A DNA stretch of 32,176 nucleotides from Macrocybe gigantea (Eukaryota > Basidiomycota > Agaricomycetes > Agaricales > Callistosporiaceae), in assembly GCA_011319805.1 (NCBI GenBank), contig SJRY01000039.1:1-32176 (forward strand), in the 5' to 3' direction. This document shows, in pieces, positions 1 to 10,993 of the stretch. The position numbers and the translations under genes were made by a program. Under the pieces are notes generated by a model. The model did no database searches. It was not told the DNA's origin and worked only from the letters and a program-made list of their open reading frames with translations. Numbering within the stretch: the first letter of the stretch is position 1; the number at the start of each line of letters is the position of its first letter.

Positions 1-51
1 TTACATTGAAAGATAATCATTTCTTGCGCATTAACCTAATCCTTCTTTTCC

Positions 52-1519
52 TCAACGGACTTTGACGAATCTCGTTTTGCACCTCTCGCGACTCATAGGA
101 AGACGACACTGCCTGCTCAGCCTCCTGCTCCCTCTCCTCATCTCGCGCTCCAGCGTCTCCTCCTCCACATCGCTCAAATCCAAACTCGCTTCAATCTCTG
201 CAGCGAGCTTGCCGACGTCTTCCTCGAGCTTCCTCTCCTTCTCCTCCGCCTCCTCCTTTGCTCTCTTCTTCCTTTGCCCTCTTCACCTCCGCCTCCGTGA
301 TGCCTTCGACGGTCTTGGCCGTCTCGGCCCACAGCGCGTCGAGCTCCGCTTCCCATTGGAGCGCATTGCACAGTTCGCGCACGGTTTTGTCGCACTCGCC
401 CAAAAGGACGACGTCGTCCGGCCGCCGGCCAAAATCGCCCACACGCTCCATGTTGATCAGCACGCGCGGGCAGATGCGAGGTCCGCGAGCCCCGCGAGCG
501 ACGCGAACGGGTGCACGGTGAGCGAGGTCCCGATCACGATGAGCAGGTCTGCTTCAGAGACTTTGTGAATCGAGTTGACGAACCTGGCGGGAAGCTATAC
601 ATTGTTCATATGTGGGGTTAAAACTGGACTCCAGGACAACATACGGGGATGATGACGCACTGCTTCGCCGAAGAACACGATGTCGGGCTTGACGAGCCCG
701 CCGCACCTTGCGCATTTCGGAATCTCCATCTTCTCCACGAGCCGGTGCATCTCTTTGGCGTCCTTGAATGGGGCGAAGCAATCGATGCAACGCTGCGTGG
801 CGAAGCTTCCGTGTGCCTCGATGATCTTTTCTTCGGCGCGCCGGCGCGGCGCTCGAGCGTGTCGATGTTCTGCGTGAAGCACATGTGCAGCAGCTTGTGC
901 GCCTCGAGCAGCCGAATGAAGGAGTGCGTCGGCGTAGGGCGGTATTTGCCCGGGTAAAGCTCGTGCGCTAGGGTGTAGACTGTCGATATGGAATGCATTA
1001 GAGTGATTTCAACGTTGAGAGGGCAAATTGGAACGGACAAGGAACTGGATTGCGACGGAAGAAATTGATCTCGAAGACGGCTTCAGGATGCGGAAGGTTT
1101 AGCCTCTGGAGATTAGACTAGTGGCCACAAGCAAATGATCATTGACGGCACCGACGACAGTGAAATGACATTGCTGGGCTCACGTAGAGACCTGTCTTTG
1201 GGAGCGAAAATCGGGTATTCCAGCAGAGGTGCTGACCCCTGTTCATAGACAGCCTCTCAAGCTAAAGCAAAGCTGCATGCTTTCCAAGACATACCAGCTC
1301 CCAACTGCAGAGAATAAGCGCTGTATCAGCATACTGGTCGCTTTCATGTCGAAAAGAGGAAACAGACCATCAGCACGATTCTCTTGCATTGCGGTGAAGA
1401 TATGTAATCTGCCAAAGCTGAGATAGCCTCCTGCCGGCTCTTCTTGGAGACTCCTCGGAGTGAGACAGATTTCTTTTGTGGTGTAGGGCTGGAGAGCCCG
1501 TCTTTGGATTGTTTCCCAT
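52..1519 (-). CDS. SIR2-family NAD-dependent protein deacetylase (Hst2/SIRT2-like), frame-broken
   Basis: Sirtuins remove acetyl groups from lysines using NAD. Read on the minus strand, the exons give in order: a short N-terminal tail, ADYISSPQC, the NAD-binding LGAG then STSAGIPDFRS, NLPHPEAVFEI, TQNIDTLERRAG, the catalytic HGSF, two zinc CxxC pairs (CIDC, CARC), KPDIVFFGEA, GTSLTVHPFAS, CPRVLINMERVGDFGRR, and a Glu/Lys-rich tail. This order and spacing fit the class I Hst2/SIRT2 group. Introns of about 55-65 bp with GT-AG ends separate the blocks. The frame slips near 1204, 835, 473 and 245-285, each time as if one base were missing (for example CTCCC where RSPKTG needs CTCCCC), and the N terminus near 1480-1519 is also out of frame. 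No in-frame nonsense codon or lost catalytic residue was seen, so I treat it as an intact gene with sequence errors. The start at 1519 is tentative. Next gene upstream is CSN1, same strand. Confidence 0.85.
1295..1304 (-). other. 10-nt micro-exon of the SIR2 gene
   Basis: Ten bases encode the LGA and first base of G in the sirtuin LGAG motif. They are flanked on the minus strand by a CTGCAG acceptor and a GTATGT donor. The intron before it runs 1305-1367 (63 bp, donor GTCTGT) and the one after it 1239-1294 (56 bp, acceptor AACAG). Joining the three exons restores the motif from IVLM through LGAG to VSTSAGIPDF exactly in phase. An annotation tool with a minimum exon length would lose the NAD-binding loop. 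Confidence 0.75.
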
Positions 1520-1957
1520 CGCTTATCAGCGTATTCTTTCGTTAACTCTAGGAGCAAAGAAAGGTTAGCCCTGAGTTTGAAGCAAGAAGTCAGGGATGAG
1601 TGAAACTGAATAACATGGGAGCTTTGAGGAGCTTCTCTCAGGTTCGACGCCAAATATGTCAAATTCACTCCATCGTTGGATGACTTGCCGAACGGCCAGA
1701 TCCATGATGCAGTGTTGAGCATGTTTATCATAACTTTCTAGGCCATCATCGCAAGCAGAATGACAAGATAATAGTCCCTCTTTATCCTCGTTTTGCACGC
1801 GGAAATGATCAGTAATCTCCGCTACGTTAATGGGAAGCAAAAAATGCTAATTGTATTTCATTGTACAACTGCTGAAAAGGAGTAGAGAAAAATCGATAGC
1901 AGGACAGAAAAAAGAGGAACCAGAAACGCAAATGAAACCGCTCTAGCCTGATCTCAG
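1520..1957. other. Intergenic region between CSN1 and SIR2
   Basis: Spacer between the CSN1 stop and the putative SIR2 start. It holds open frames on the minus strand but none resembles a known protein or joins either neighbour by splicing. It should contain the CSN1 3' UTR and the SIR2 promoter. No clear TATA box was found. Confidence 0.4.
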
Positions 1958-3855
1958 CTAGTCCATCATCTCCATGCTCTGAGGCATCTGCTGTGATTGC
2001 GACTGCTGCTGTTGCTGTTGCGTTTCGGAGGTTTGACAACAAGATCGGCTTGTTGACTTCAAAAAGAACGTCAGAGAGAAGTGTCGCATAACGCCAGGTA
2101 AGAAACTCACAGCTTCATTCTCAGCAAAAACTTTCTATTCGCCGCCTGGATCTCCTCCCCTGCTTTGATAGCGCGCGCAAACAGGTCCGCCGGTGATCCG
2201 TCTGTTTCGCATACAGGATCTTGTTCTGGCTGTCTACGCGCGCCTCTATCTTTCCGGCCTGGATGAGCGCGACAACGTTCTTCTCGACCTCCTCAAGCGT
2301 CCAACCGAACGCACCGCTCATCCTGTCTAGCCGAATGGACGAGAACGGCTGGAAGTACAGGACGACGGCCCAGTTCTGGATCATGTTCGTCAAGTCCTGC
2401 ACGTGGTCGCGAGGTGGATGTCAATCGCGTGCCGCGTCGAGTACTTTGCCAGCAGCTCGAGCGCCGTCTTGAATTGCTCCCCATGTAGGCTTCGATGAGC
2501 TCTCGGACGTACGGCTCCTGCTCAATGTAGATGCCGAAGGTGGGGTTGTCGAGCAGTTGGGCTTTGATCGCCGACCGGGAGTAGCTCGCGAGCGTGCACA
2601 GCGTGCCATATATCGCTATATCGCCTGGCGCCACGATCTGTGCGCGCATACAGTTGGTCAGTCAGCTCATCATATGTGGGGATAGGCGGCAAGTTCAGAC
2701 CTTGCCAATCCAATCACCCAGATCCTTCGGCGGACCCAACCTTAAAAAGTGGAACGCAGCTTTCTCATAGTTCGCTTGCCCTAGCAGGGACAGCGCAGTT
2801 GCAAAGTCAAGTTTGGATTGCACGCTGTCCCGCTCAGGTGACCCTGTTATTGTTGATGCTCCCCCTGCTGCCGAGATCGCCCCGCCAGTCAAAGTCTTCT
2901 TCCTCGCCCCTGCGCCGCCCGGCGCGGATGCACCACCCCCGCGCCAGATCCAGATCCTCCACCACCTCCCGCGGCATTTTCAGATGAAGCCTGAACAGCG
3001 GAGGCATCGAGGGCCGCGTCGGCTTTGAAGACATAAGTTGGAATGTGAGCATAATTTCTTTGCTCGATCAGGAGCTACGTCGATAAAGTTGGCAGATTTT
3101 TCGTTTGAATATATGCATAAATGCGTACTTCTAGGACTGACAAGCACATGTCGAGTACATGATGAGACGTCGTGCAGAATTCTCGGGACTTTGTGTAATG
3201 TTTGAGGGCATTTGAATGTTCGCCCGTTGAGCGAAAGAAATCGCCCAAGTCTCGATGTGCCATCTCGCATATTATGCCGTTGTCAGACGAATGCAAGTCC
3301 GAAACAAAAGACAGAGACACACCCGTATGCTCTCTTTGATCATGTTGTTTGAATACGTCTTGAGCTCAACCTCGAGCTTGACCCTCTCCGCCTGGTTCTT
3401 CGACGCTGTCTCATCCACCCACGTCGTGTCGAGCTGCGCGCCGGGGATGTTGTTTACGCCGGAAGTGGGTGCAATTGGTGAAAAGGCGATGACGGGTCGG
3501 CGACCGCAGACAAGACTTGCTCATACGCAGCTAGGAGCTGCTGGTACAGCGCTGGATCGCGCGATTGGTGTATGCGCTGGGACGCGAGGGCGAACGCTTC
3601 GGGCGCGATGGAAGGACATGTCGAGACGATGTAGATGAGCCGCTCGATCGCGGTGCGGCCTTCGTTTCAAAGTAAGATGGGCGTTTCTGCAAGACACAGG
3701 TAAAGATGGGGTCATACCTGTGTAGTTGGATGCGTAACCTTCTAATCTAATGGATGCGCGTCGTCGACGGGTAGTAGAGCTCTTCGTGGCTGTTGTGACG
3801 GTATGATGGCAGCACCAATAGATGGCTGCGTCTGCATTTCCTCGTCAATCTCCAT
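1958..3855 (-). CDS. CSN1: COP9 signalosome subunit 1 (CSN1), frame-broken
   Basis: CSN1 is a scaffold subunit of the COP9 signalosome, which removes Nedd8 from cullins. Starting at the ATG at 3855 the exons read [16 protein letters not shown], then [75 protein letters not shown], a Gly/Ser/Ala-rich loop, [40 protein letters not shown], and a PCI domain ending [19 protein letters not shown], then a Gln-rich tail ending at the TAG at 1958. Short introns sit near 2045-2105, 2640-2700, 3065-3125, 3265-3330 and 3657-3719. About seven frame slips (near 3744, 3480, 2935, 2474, 2405, 2193 and 2020) each look like one missing base, several inside G, C or T runs. No nonsense codon other than those caused by the slips was seen. 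The domain order and length are normal for the family. Confidence 0.9.
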
Positions 3856-4115
3856 ATCAAACGTCTTGGACGTGTTCTGATGCCGCTTCAGCGTTCTATA
3901 TTACATTTGTGAAGAGCAGTTACCTTCAATCTGGCGGTGAATACGACCACAGCGATTCGGGTGAGTTACAGGCTCTGCTGCCTGATTCAATGACTGCTCA
4001 ACAGCTTCCATATTTGGTTGTGGGAAAGACGTCTCGGCATGAGTTCGGCAGTTTATGGTACAAGTCGAAACTTGTCTACTCCGAGGCACGTATCACTTCA
4101 TCCACTCCTTGACTT

Positions 4116-5303
4116 TCACCAACAGGCGTTCTGAAGATCAGATCTCACCCCAGCTTTGCTTGTTTCATCTTCCTGAGTAAGAGCTTGACCACGACCAGTC
4201 CAGATCGCAGAAATTGGCACGCTCCAATCCGAGTCGGGTCTCGCATACCCAAGACGGATTCTGATGACCATCAACAACGGAGCAAGGCCCTGGATTACGC
4301 GGATAGGATTAAAAACTGATAGGCAATATTCGACAGTCGACTTACCAGCGTGATCACGCTGAAGGCGCCGATGATGCTTCCCGCAAATGGCGATGGAAGG
4401 TGGAGAAAGATCAGGTGCAGCAATAGAGGCACTGAGTACAATGCCGCTGATTCGGTTACAGCCTCCACGACCAGCCTGTACCTGTAAATGCCCTGCAGCT
4501 TGACAACTGCATAAATCCGTAGTATGATGAGCAGGGAACCCAATAAGGTTGGTGCAATGCTAAAGAAATCAATCAGAGGGCCAATTATATGTGCCCTTCG
4601 CATTAGTCCTGAGGTGGACACATCAGAATCTGGTAGTGCGGCCAGAATATGTCCAAGATAAAGGTAATAGCCATTTAGACCTTTTTGAAATCGCAAGTGA
4701 AATCTGTTCAGATTCAGACGAGATTTTCAAGAGCCAGAATCTTACCCATGTTACACAGAGTAAGCAGTGTAAGGCATATCAGGATGCAGAGGTTGTGATT
4801 CCAAAGCTTGCAGCATCTCCATATCTCGTGGCCTGTTTAAGCCAGTCGCTGAGCAAGTAAGAAGACTTACAATTAGACAATCAGCAATGGCCATATTCAG
4901 AACCATGCACATATTCTCCCACAGGACGTGCACAACTGACTTGTGGATAAAAAAGCCAAGGACATCAAGCGAAGACTGTTCTTCAATAGCATGAATGTTA
5001 GAGTAGGAGTTGTAAAGGCATGGGGCAAGTGTTAATCCATATTGCATGACCACGAGAAAACTTATGGTGAGCGCGGTCGGGTTCTTGTCTCGTTTTACTG
5101 CAGATAGGTGATCTTAGCCCATGAAAGAGAAAGTGACAGGGGCAGGGTTACTGGATGCTCGAAGAATGGCAAAGGTAAAGATCCCAGTATATATGCCTAG
5201 GTCGGGTCATTCATTTCGGGTCTTTGAGATCGGCAGTTGGCTTACCCAGGAAGAAAGTCCTAAGAAATATGATGTGAAGGGTCTGAACAAGCATATATTG
5301 CAT
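4116..5303 (-). CDS. Multi-pass membrane protein, agaricomycete-type, with an in-frame TAA
   Basis: The spliced minus-strand reading gives a string of hydrophobic segments: MQYMLVQTLHIIFLRTFFLG, GIYTGIFTFAILRAS, KRDKNPTALTISFLVVMQYG, ENMCMVLNMAIADCLI then IWRCCKLWNHNLCILICLTL, LIDFFSIAPTLLGSLLIILR, a segment around YSVPLLLHLIFLHL and SIIGAFSVITLVSRLS, and a polar tail from RLGYARPDSDWSVPISAIW to the stop at 4116. This is the pattern of the many uncharacterised seven-helix proteins of mushroom fungi; the NPTALTI and IWRC...WN motifs sit around the early helices. An in-frame TAA at 5114-5116 lies between two well-aligned segments and would be CAA (Gln) with one C-to-T change, so this allele may be a pseudogene. 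The start at 5303 is the first Met before a helix; the frame is open a little further upstream. Function unknown. Confidence 0.6.
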
Positions 5304-6541
5304 AGTCGTGGGCGAGTGGAGAGGATTGGGTTCAGAAGAAGGTTGCCCTGCACTGAAAATAAACGAGATAAAATTGTTAGTAACAATCCATCAATCAGCC
5401 GAACAGAGAAGCTAGCGAGGTTCGTGCTTATGGGGTCACCGACGCACATGAATTCTTTGCGAGTTGGCGTCAAGAACAAAGTCGAATACTTCGATTCAGT
5501 CAGTTTCTATCACAATGATGCGACGCCGACGAATCATCTGGCCAATGATTATCTATCAGTGCCGGTGGCCAGGCGACGAAGTGCGTCTATTGGTTAGCAA
5601 TGAGATGGGCGGGCGTCAGACTTGATGATTGCATCTCGTGCGCATATGGCGATGCAGCAAGCTCAACTAGCACATCAGTAGAAGAACAAAGTCGGTTAAA
5701 GGCCACTCACGAAAGAGATGCGAAAGGTATCGGCCTCAAGCATACTGTATACTTCATCATCAATTGTGGCGATGCAGCGACTAAGATACGGATTACATAT
5801 CACATCATCTGAATAGGACGGTGTCCGGGCGTCGAGACAGAGGGGCTATACAGATGACACGCTAGCAGTTTCGTCCAAAGCCAGGTAGACGTGTTCCAAC
5901 TGCATTGGACCATCCATGTTCTCGTTATCTATGAGTGGCAACGCATCCGTACTGGGGATCTCGCGATTGAGCAGGACTGTGCGCTGCTGGAACGCGAGCA
6001 CGCGTCATGGCTCCAGATGTATATACCCTGCTTGGAGCCCGGACCATGCCGAGCCACCTGCAGCTTTGAACCTACGGGTAGAGCGTAGCAAAGGATTCCA
6101 TCAGCTGTCCCAGGCCTTTCCTAAAAGAGGTGGGGCGTGAAGAGGAAAGGTGCTGCGCAATGGCGCTGATGACATCGACAGGAACATGAACTCGATGCGG
6201 ATGGGGACTTCGATGAGCCTGTCTTGAAGCATTGTCGAGGGCGGCACCGGGGGAACCTCAGCGCGGGTGCCAAGCCTAGGGTACGATGTTGGTTTCTAGG
6301 ACGAGACAACATCCCGACAAGCAATGATGGTACGCGCCGACGTGTTTGTGTACGCGTTGTTTGTCCTTGTCTCACTCTCCACCGGATTACAGCGCGAACG
6401 TCATGTCTCACCGCCTCCAACGATAGAGATGAGGAGCCCAGTTCCACTCGTTCAAGCTATAAAGAAGGCTCTAGTGGAAGCGCCCCATAATTATTCCACA
6501 CCAAACATCTAGAATTTTGACGATCATCTAGTATCTCCGTC
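5304..6541. other. Region without a confident gene; possible degraded minus-strand coding
   Basis: On the minus strand, three overlapping stretches read like protein but in different frames: one around 6180-6240 (RLIEVPIRIEF), one around 6070-6170 (VDVISAIAQHLSSS, then GLGQLMESFATLYP), and one at 5846-6001 ending TDALPLIDNENM...LALDETASVSSV and a TAG at 5846. Joined, they could be the 3' half of a gene with frame slips, perhaps another membrane protein, but I do not recognise it and no start was found. The plus strand carries the promoter of the next gene. Nothing else is supported here. Confidence 0.25.
6458..6464 (+). promoter_or_regulatory. TATA box of the Gln/Gly-rich protein gene
   Basis: TATAAAG lies 78 bp upstream of the ATG at 6542, a normal spacing for a fungal core promoter plus a short 5' UTR. 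No other motif is evident. Confidence 0.45.
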
Positions 6542-7265
6542 ATGTCTTCTGGTCGAGATTGGCAACAGCAACAACGTTACCGGGGTGGTTTTGACCCGAG
6601 CAGTGCGGTACGTATCTACCCCGATTTTCGCGTCCTTTTGTTCATATGTAATTTTGCCCCATCCATAATTGCGGCAATATACATTTTCACTTATTTTTTT
6701 CCTCGTCTCTTTTACCTCTGTCATTCGCAACTTTGCGCGCTCATCCAGGCGACGAATCTGCCCAAGATTCGTCCTACCAAAGCAGGACAGCCGAGCGCCA
6801 CGGCCAACTGAGCCAGGGCCAGGAATCATCCGCCTACAATGACCCCTACCCCACAGGCGCCCCAAGCGGGGGCGAGTGGTCCAGCAGCCGCCAGTCCCAG
6901 CAACAACAGTCCGGCGAACCACAGCAGTACCGCCAGCAGCAGCAGCAGGATTGGCCCTCCTCCCAGTCCGGGCAACCCGGCACTGGCACTGGTGGTATGA
7001 CTTCGGGCTCGGGCGCCTACGGCCAAGGCGAGGACGTATCCCGCGAAGAGGGGCAGCAGAGTTCTGGTGCTATGGGCGGTTCTCAGCAGTCCGGAGCTAA
7101 ACCTGGAATTAGTGAGAGGATGATGGGCGGCGCGGAAAAATTCACTGGTAAGATCTTCCATGATCCCAGCATGAGCGAACGGGGACAGCAGCGCGAGGTT
7201 CGCAGTCTCAGCTATCTTGAGGCGTATCGAACGCTCACCAGACTGATTAGTCCGGTCAAAGGTAA
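6542..7265 (+). CDS. Gln/Gly/Ser-rich low-complexity protein, possibly stress-related
   Basis: Exon 1 reads MSSGRDWQQQQRYRGGF. After an intron ending at 6748 the main exon is dominated by Gln, Ser, Gly and Tyr, including runs of Q and the repeat-like SSRQSQQQQSG, then a short charged C-terminal part (ISERMMGGAEKFTGKI, ERGQQRE). Such a disordered body with a C-terminal MGGAEK/GK segment is common in small fungal proteins vaguely similar to CsbD or hydrophilin stress proteins; this is inference. To keep the frame, the first donor must be GTATCT at 6612 and not GTACGT at 6608. The end is uncertain: an intron from about 7198 to 7250 gives a stop at 7263-7265, otherwise the frame runs to 7377. No signal peptide or membrane segment was seen. 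Confidence 0.6.
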
Positions 7266-7758
7266 CTTCCTGAATCCTCTCTTGAACAATACGGTCAAAA
7301 CGAAGTTCTCTAAAACATCCGCTTGTTCTTTCCTTCGTGATCCGTCTTCTCCAAGTTGTCATCTAAGGTCTCCGTAACGAAACATGCTGGCTTTGCATTT
7401 CTATCCTTTGAAAAGTATCGAATATCTTGTACAAGTAGCGATTACGCAAATGTCATCAATGTAATCCTCTGCGTATTTTTAATCGCTTCAGCATTGTTGC
7501 AAAAGGTGCTCTTCTCCCGAGGCTGACCTATAATGACAAGTTCCTATCCCATTACTCAGTGATATTATCACTAGACCGTAATTGGTTAAACGATTACAGC
7601 ACGTCCAGCGGCCTTCATGCATCTTCCGCACGTAATTACCGCAAATAGACAATCGCCACTAAAGCAACGACCACCTGCAAATTCTGTCTGTGCCAAAGAA
7701 ATCCTGTCATTCCCATTGATAGCCTTTTGATTTGGTCTTAAAGACTTCTTGAAGTGCA
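7266..7758. other. Intergenic region upstream of the MYND gene
   Basis: AT-rich spacer with the 3' end of the Gln-rich gene and the promoter of the MYND gene. No gene, RNA or repeat was recognised. Confidence 0.4.
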
Positions 7759-10191
7759 ATGCCTGGGCCCGGTTACAAGAAAGGAAAGGCGAAGCCAAAG
7801 CAAACCCAAGTAAGTTGCGTGGTGTCGAGCGAGGGGTATGTGACGGAGGTTGAGAAAGCCGAGGACTGGGAGGCCGTGGTCCATGTTCTATGTGGAGCTC
7901 TTCAAATCCCAGGCAAGTCCGCGACTCAAGTATACCGAACAGTAGTGAATCTAACCATGGCTGTATGCAGATTTGTTGACGCGCAAAGGCTTGGAAAAAG
8001 CGCAAAAGAAGTTCGACGCGATTTACAGGCGTCTTGAGGAGGCCTATGCGACGCACCCACATAGCACGCGGCTCAAGGGTGGCGTCGTTGCCATCTACGC
8101 CAGGATGTGCATCGACCCGATCTTGCAAAACAAATTGATCGGCCGAGGTGCGCATGCGTTCTCCTGCACTGAAACCCCAGTGATGACGCGTCTTTTGTCC
8201 TTCTCTGTACCCTTGACTCGTGTAGGCGTCCTCAAAAGGCTGATTTCACTACTGGACGCCGACTCGACGCGCCACCTGGCCCTTCGCGCCCTCGCGATGA
8301 TAGCACGTCACGCGGATGAACCTGTCAAAACGGAAATTGCTGAGCATACCTCTGTACTTACCAGACTGGCGAAAAGATTCCACCATGATCAAGCCGTCAT
8401 GGAGTCTGTTATAGCGGTGTTCTCACGCACTATTCCAGCAGTCGTCGAGCACAAGGGCCCACCGAACCCGCGTCTGCTTGCCTCAATCGACATGACCATG
8501 ATCCTCAAAGTTATCGCGGCGAGCCTCAGAAATGAATCTGCGTCGATTATCCTCATAGACGACGCCCTGTCTATGTTGGCCGATGTCGCGTTGAAAGGGT
8601 CGAACGCGTTCAAAACGTGCCCATGGGCTGTCCTGGTACTCGTCGCCGGTCTGCGTAGCAAGGATTGGATCACGCGCATCACATCCCTACGTGGACTCAT
8701 CCGCTTGCATGACATGGCCTCGGAGCCCGACGTTATCTACTTCAATCCCAAAGCGCACATGGCCAGAGTCATGCGAGGCTTTCCAGGTCATCTACAACGC
8801 GTCTTGGAAGCATACGGTCTTCCCAGGTGTGACTCGTATGTACTACTCCAGGCGCACAAGGTGTTCTTCGGTGCTATGCTTCAGTGTGCCAATGACCGTG
8901 ACTTGCGTGCCCTGGGTCTGAAGCTCGGCGAATGCATTATGCTGGTGGAGCACTCTGTTCCCGAAGGCCATTTCGAAGAGGAAGACGTTCGGACGAGAAA
9001 GCGCAGGAATTTCGACAATGGGCTTCCATTCACGTTGTTCAGGGATTCCCTCCCTGTTTGTGCCGAAGTGCTTCGCAGTGGAGGCGTTCCCGCGGAAGCT
9101 GACATTGCCGACGTTCTCGATATCAAGTACTTGTTCTTAAAACAGAGAGAGGCAGAGACCATCGCAATCGCTAGGAAGGGTCTTGCCAGGAACCCCGATT
9201 TCGCATACTTCCATTTCGTCCTTGCGCAGTGGGACGATAGCGTCGAGGGACTACGGGCCGCGAAGAAAGGCCTCAAGTGCAAGGACGTTTCACCGTACCT
9301 TCGATTCTCACTGCTGAAGCATGCCGTAGACCATGCTACGGGATTGGGTATGGTGGCGTTAGACGATGGCAGAGCAAAAAACGATCAGGCGAGGTGGGAG
9401 GAAGGCATCGCATATTTCATGAGCGCATATGAGGATGCAAAAACCTTCGTCCGAGAAGCTCCACCGGATAACCGACACAGGCTATGGGTGGGGTACTGGT
9501 ACATCTTGCTCGCAGTCACCATTAACGAGTCCCTTTCCCTTGATTTGAGGGAACTACAGGTCCGTAGCGCTTCATAGGGCGCTCTTGATTTGTCACGATA
9601 TAGGATGCTAATATTTTGATTCACGTACTTTTAGGACGCCATCGACGGCCAGAAAAAAGCGGACCAGTTCTTGGAGTGGATGGGCGTACATCCACCCGAA
9701 TCATACATGCGATTAACACAACAAACCATAACCAGCTTGTATACTCCTGCGATGAACCAGTATGGCAACGTCCTCATGAAGCCGCTCACTGTGCCAGAGG
9801 ATGAGCAAGAGTCGCCTCGAGAAAAGCTATGCGACGACCTGGCTGCGTGGTTGGAGGCCCCAATCGTGGACGGGGAGAGCCCGTTCGAAACCAAACCCAC
9901 GCGTTTGACCGTCAATGGCGATCACCTGGATATTTACCAGTGTTCGTGGTGTAGCAATGTTTCGGCTGCATTGACCAAATGTCAGTTTAGTTTGACCTTT
10001 GCCTTGTCCAAAGATTTTACTCATGATATGTTGTGCACAGGTGACGGATGCCCGAAGGCAAGGTCAGAAAATCTTGATTTCTCTTCTATGTGCCACCATT
10101 GATTCAAATTCCCAAAAACAGATATTGTGATTCTGAATGCCAACAGTCCGACTTTCCCGAACATAAAGAATGCTGTGGCATTGCCGTTTGA
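7759..10191 (+). CDS. MYND-type zinc-finger protein with helical-repeat body (700 aa)
   Basis: Six exons: 7759-7912, 7971-8147, 8226-9559, 9635-9980, 10041-10062 and 10122-10191. They total 2103 nt, an exact multiple of three, giving 700 residues with no frame correction. The body from residue about 30 to 620 is rich in Leu/Ala helices, with ARM/HEAT-like pieces (LRALAMIARHADEPVKTEIA, SLRGLIRLHDMA) and a later TPR-like part (KQREAETIAIARKGLARNPD). The C terminus is a MYND finger: CSWC, then KCDGC, RYC, SEC, and the EHKEC His/Cys pair. MYND fingers bind short proline-rich peptides; this family is expanded and uncharacterised in mushroom fungi, and no SET domain is present. The first intron is GC-AG (AG|GCAAGT at 7913), required by phase. 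Exon 5 is only 22 nt and carries part of the finger. Compared with the left end of the window, the reading frame is clean. Confidence 0.85.
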
Positions 10192-10993
10192 AGTGATTCT
10201 GGTGATCTTTATGCATATATGCATCCGTTAACAACCATATATCGCTATGCACGCATCAGAATTACCATAAGGATAGCCTTTCTAGCTTATACCTAATGTT
10301 AGCGGTGTCATCTAATGAATGGGGGAAATAGTAAGGGCTTTCGTGCAGAAACACCGGAAGTTAGTTTATGGCTTCGTGATCGACAAGCGCCCTACTTTCG
10401 CTCGGGGCAGAATCCGACCTTTCTTCTGTCTTTGCTTCTCTCAAGTGAAGTCTCATACTCAAATTTGATGGTTTGGCCATTTTGGCTCGCAGGGGACTTC
10501 GCACATGGACAGGATCGAGGATGCGTCCTGCTTTTTCTTTTTGAGATTAACTGCAGAGTAATCTGCGAGTAAGCCGCGTGGCCTGACGCATGGGCAGCCA
10601 GTCCACATCATGCTATAGCCCTTTCGTGCAAGGGCTGCCGTGAATGATAGCATCATCACGTCTCATTTTCCGCCGAATTAGATAGGGAATATACGAGTCA
10701 CACGCAGTCGTTCCAATCCGAAGACTCTTGGGACATAAGCAGGATAGAGCAGCGAACTGTGGTCCCGATTTAGGTGGCGCCGACATCATTTAGAATCGAA
10801 GTCAGCCTCACTTGATTATAAAACTATCGAGTGTTATACTTTTCAATACCTGATAGCAGATGGCAATAGTCCCTGATACATCCCTATAATACAGTGTATG
10901 TTGATAAGATGCTATGCTATGTCATGCAGTATTCTAGATGGGTATTATGGAGAGTCATGGTCATCGATGAATAGAATATAAAGAAAATCCATC
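10192..10993. other. Intergenic region containing a kinase relic
   Basis: Between two convergent genes. Apart from the relic at 10445-10615 it holds no recognisable gene. Its right part (10680-10990) is AT-rich and should include the 3' UTR of the kinase gene. Confidence 0.4.
10445..10615 (-). pseudogene. Relic of a CRN/kinase-like gene
   Basis: Read on the minus strand, MMWTG followed shortly by ADYSAVNLKKKK matches, in order, MTWTG and ADYPAINIKQRK of the neighbouring kinase gene, and the DNA around AAAATGGCCAAACCATCAAA parallels its AATGGCAAAACCATCAAA. The part between (about 40 residues in the full gene) is largely deleted and the frame is lost after about 30 codons. It is therefore a short degraded copy of the region just before the kinase core, about 1.2 kb from the matching segment of the intact gene and in the same orientation. 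It may come from a tandem duplication. Confidence 0.6.

Noticed and set aside
1243..1731. 162-codon minus-strand open frame
   Set aside because: Its 3' part overlaps SIR2 exon 1 and both introns in another frame; the true SIR2 reading explains the conserved residues.
6826..7362. 178-codon minus-strand open frame
   Set aside because: Antisense shadow of the Gln/Gly-rich gene; its Leu/Ala/Gly composition follows from the repeated CAG/GGC codons.
8389..9282. Minus-strand frames opposite the MYND gene
   Set aside because: Antisense shadows of a well-supported coding exon.
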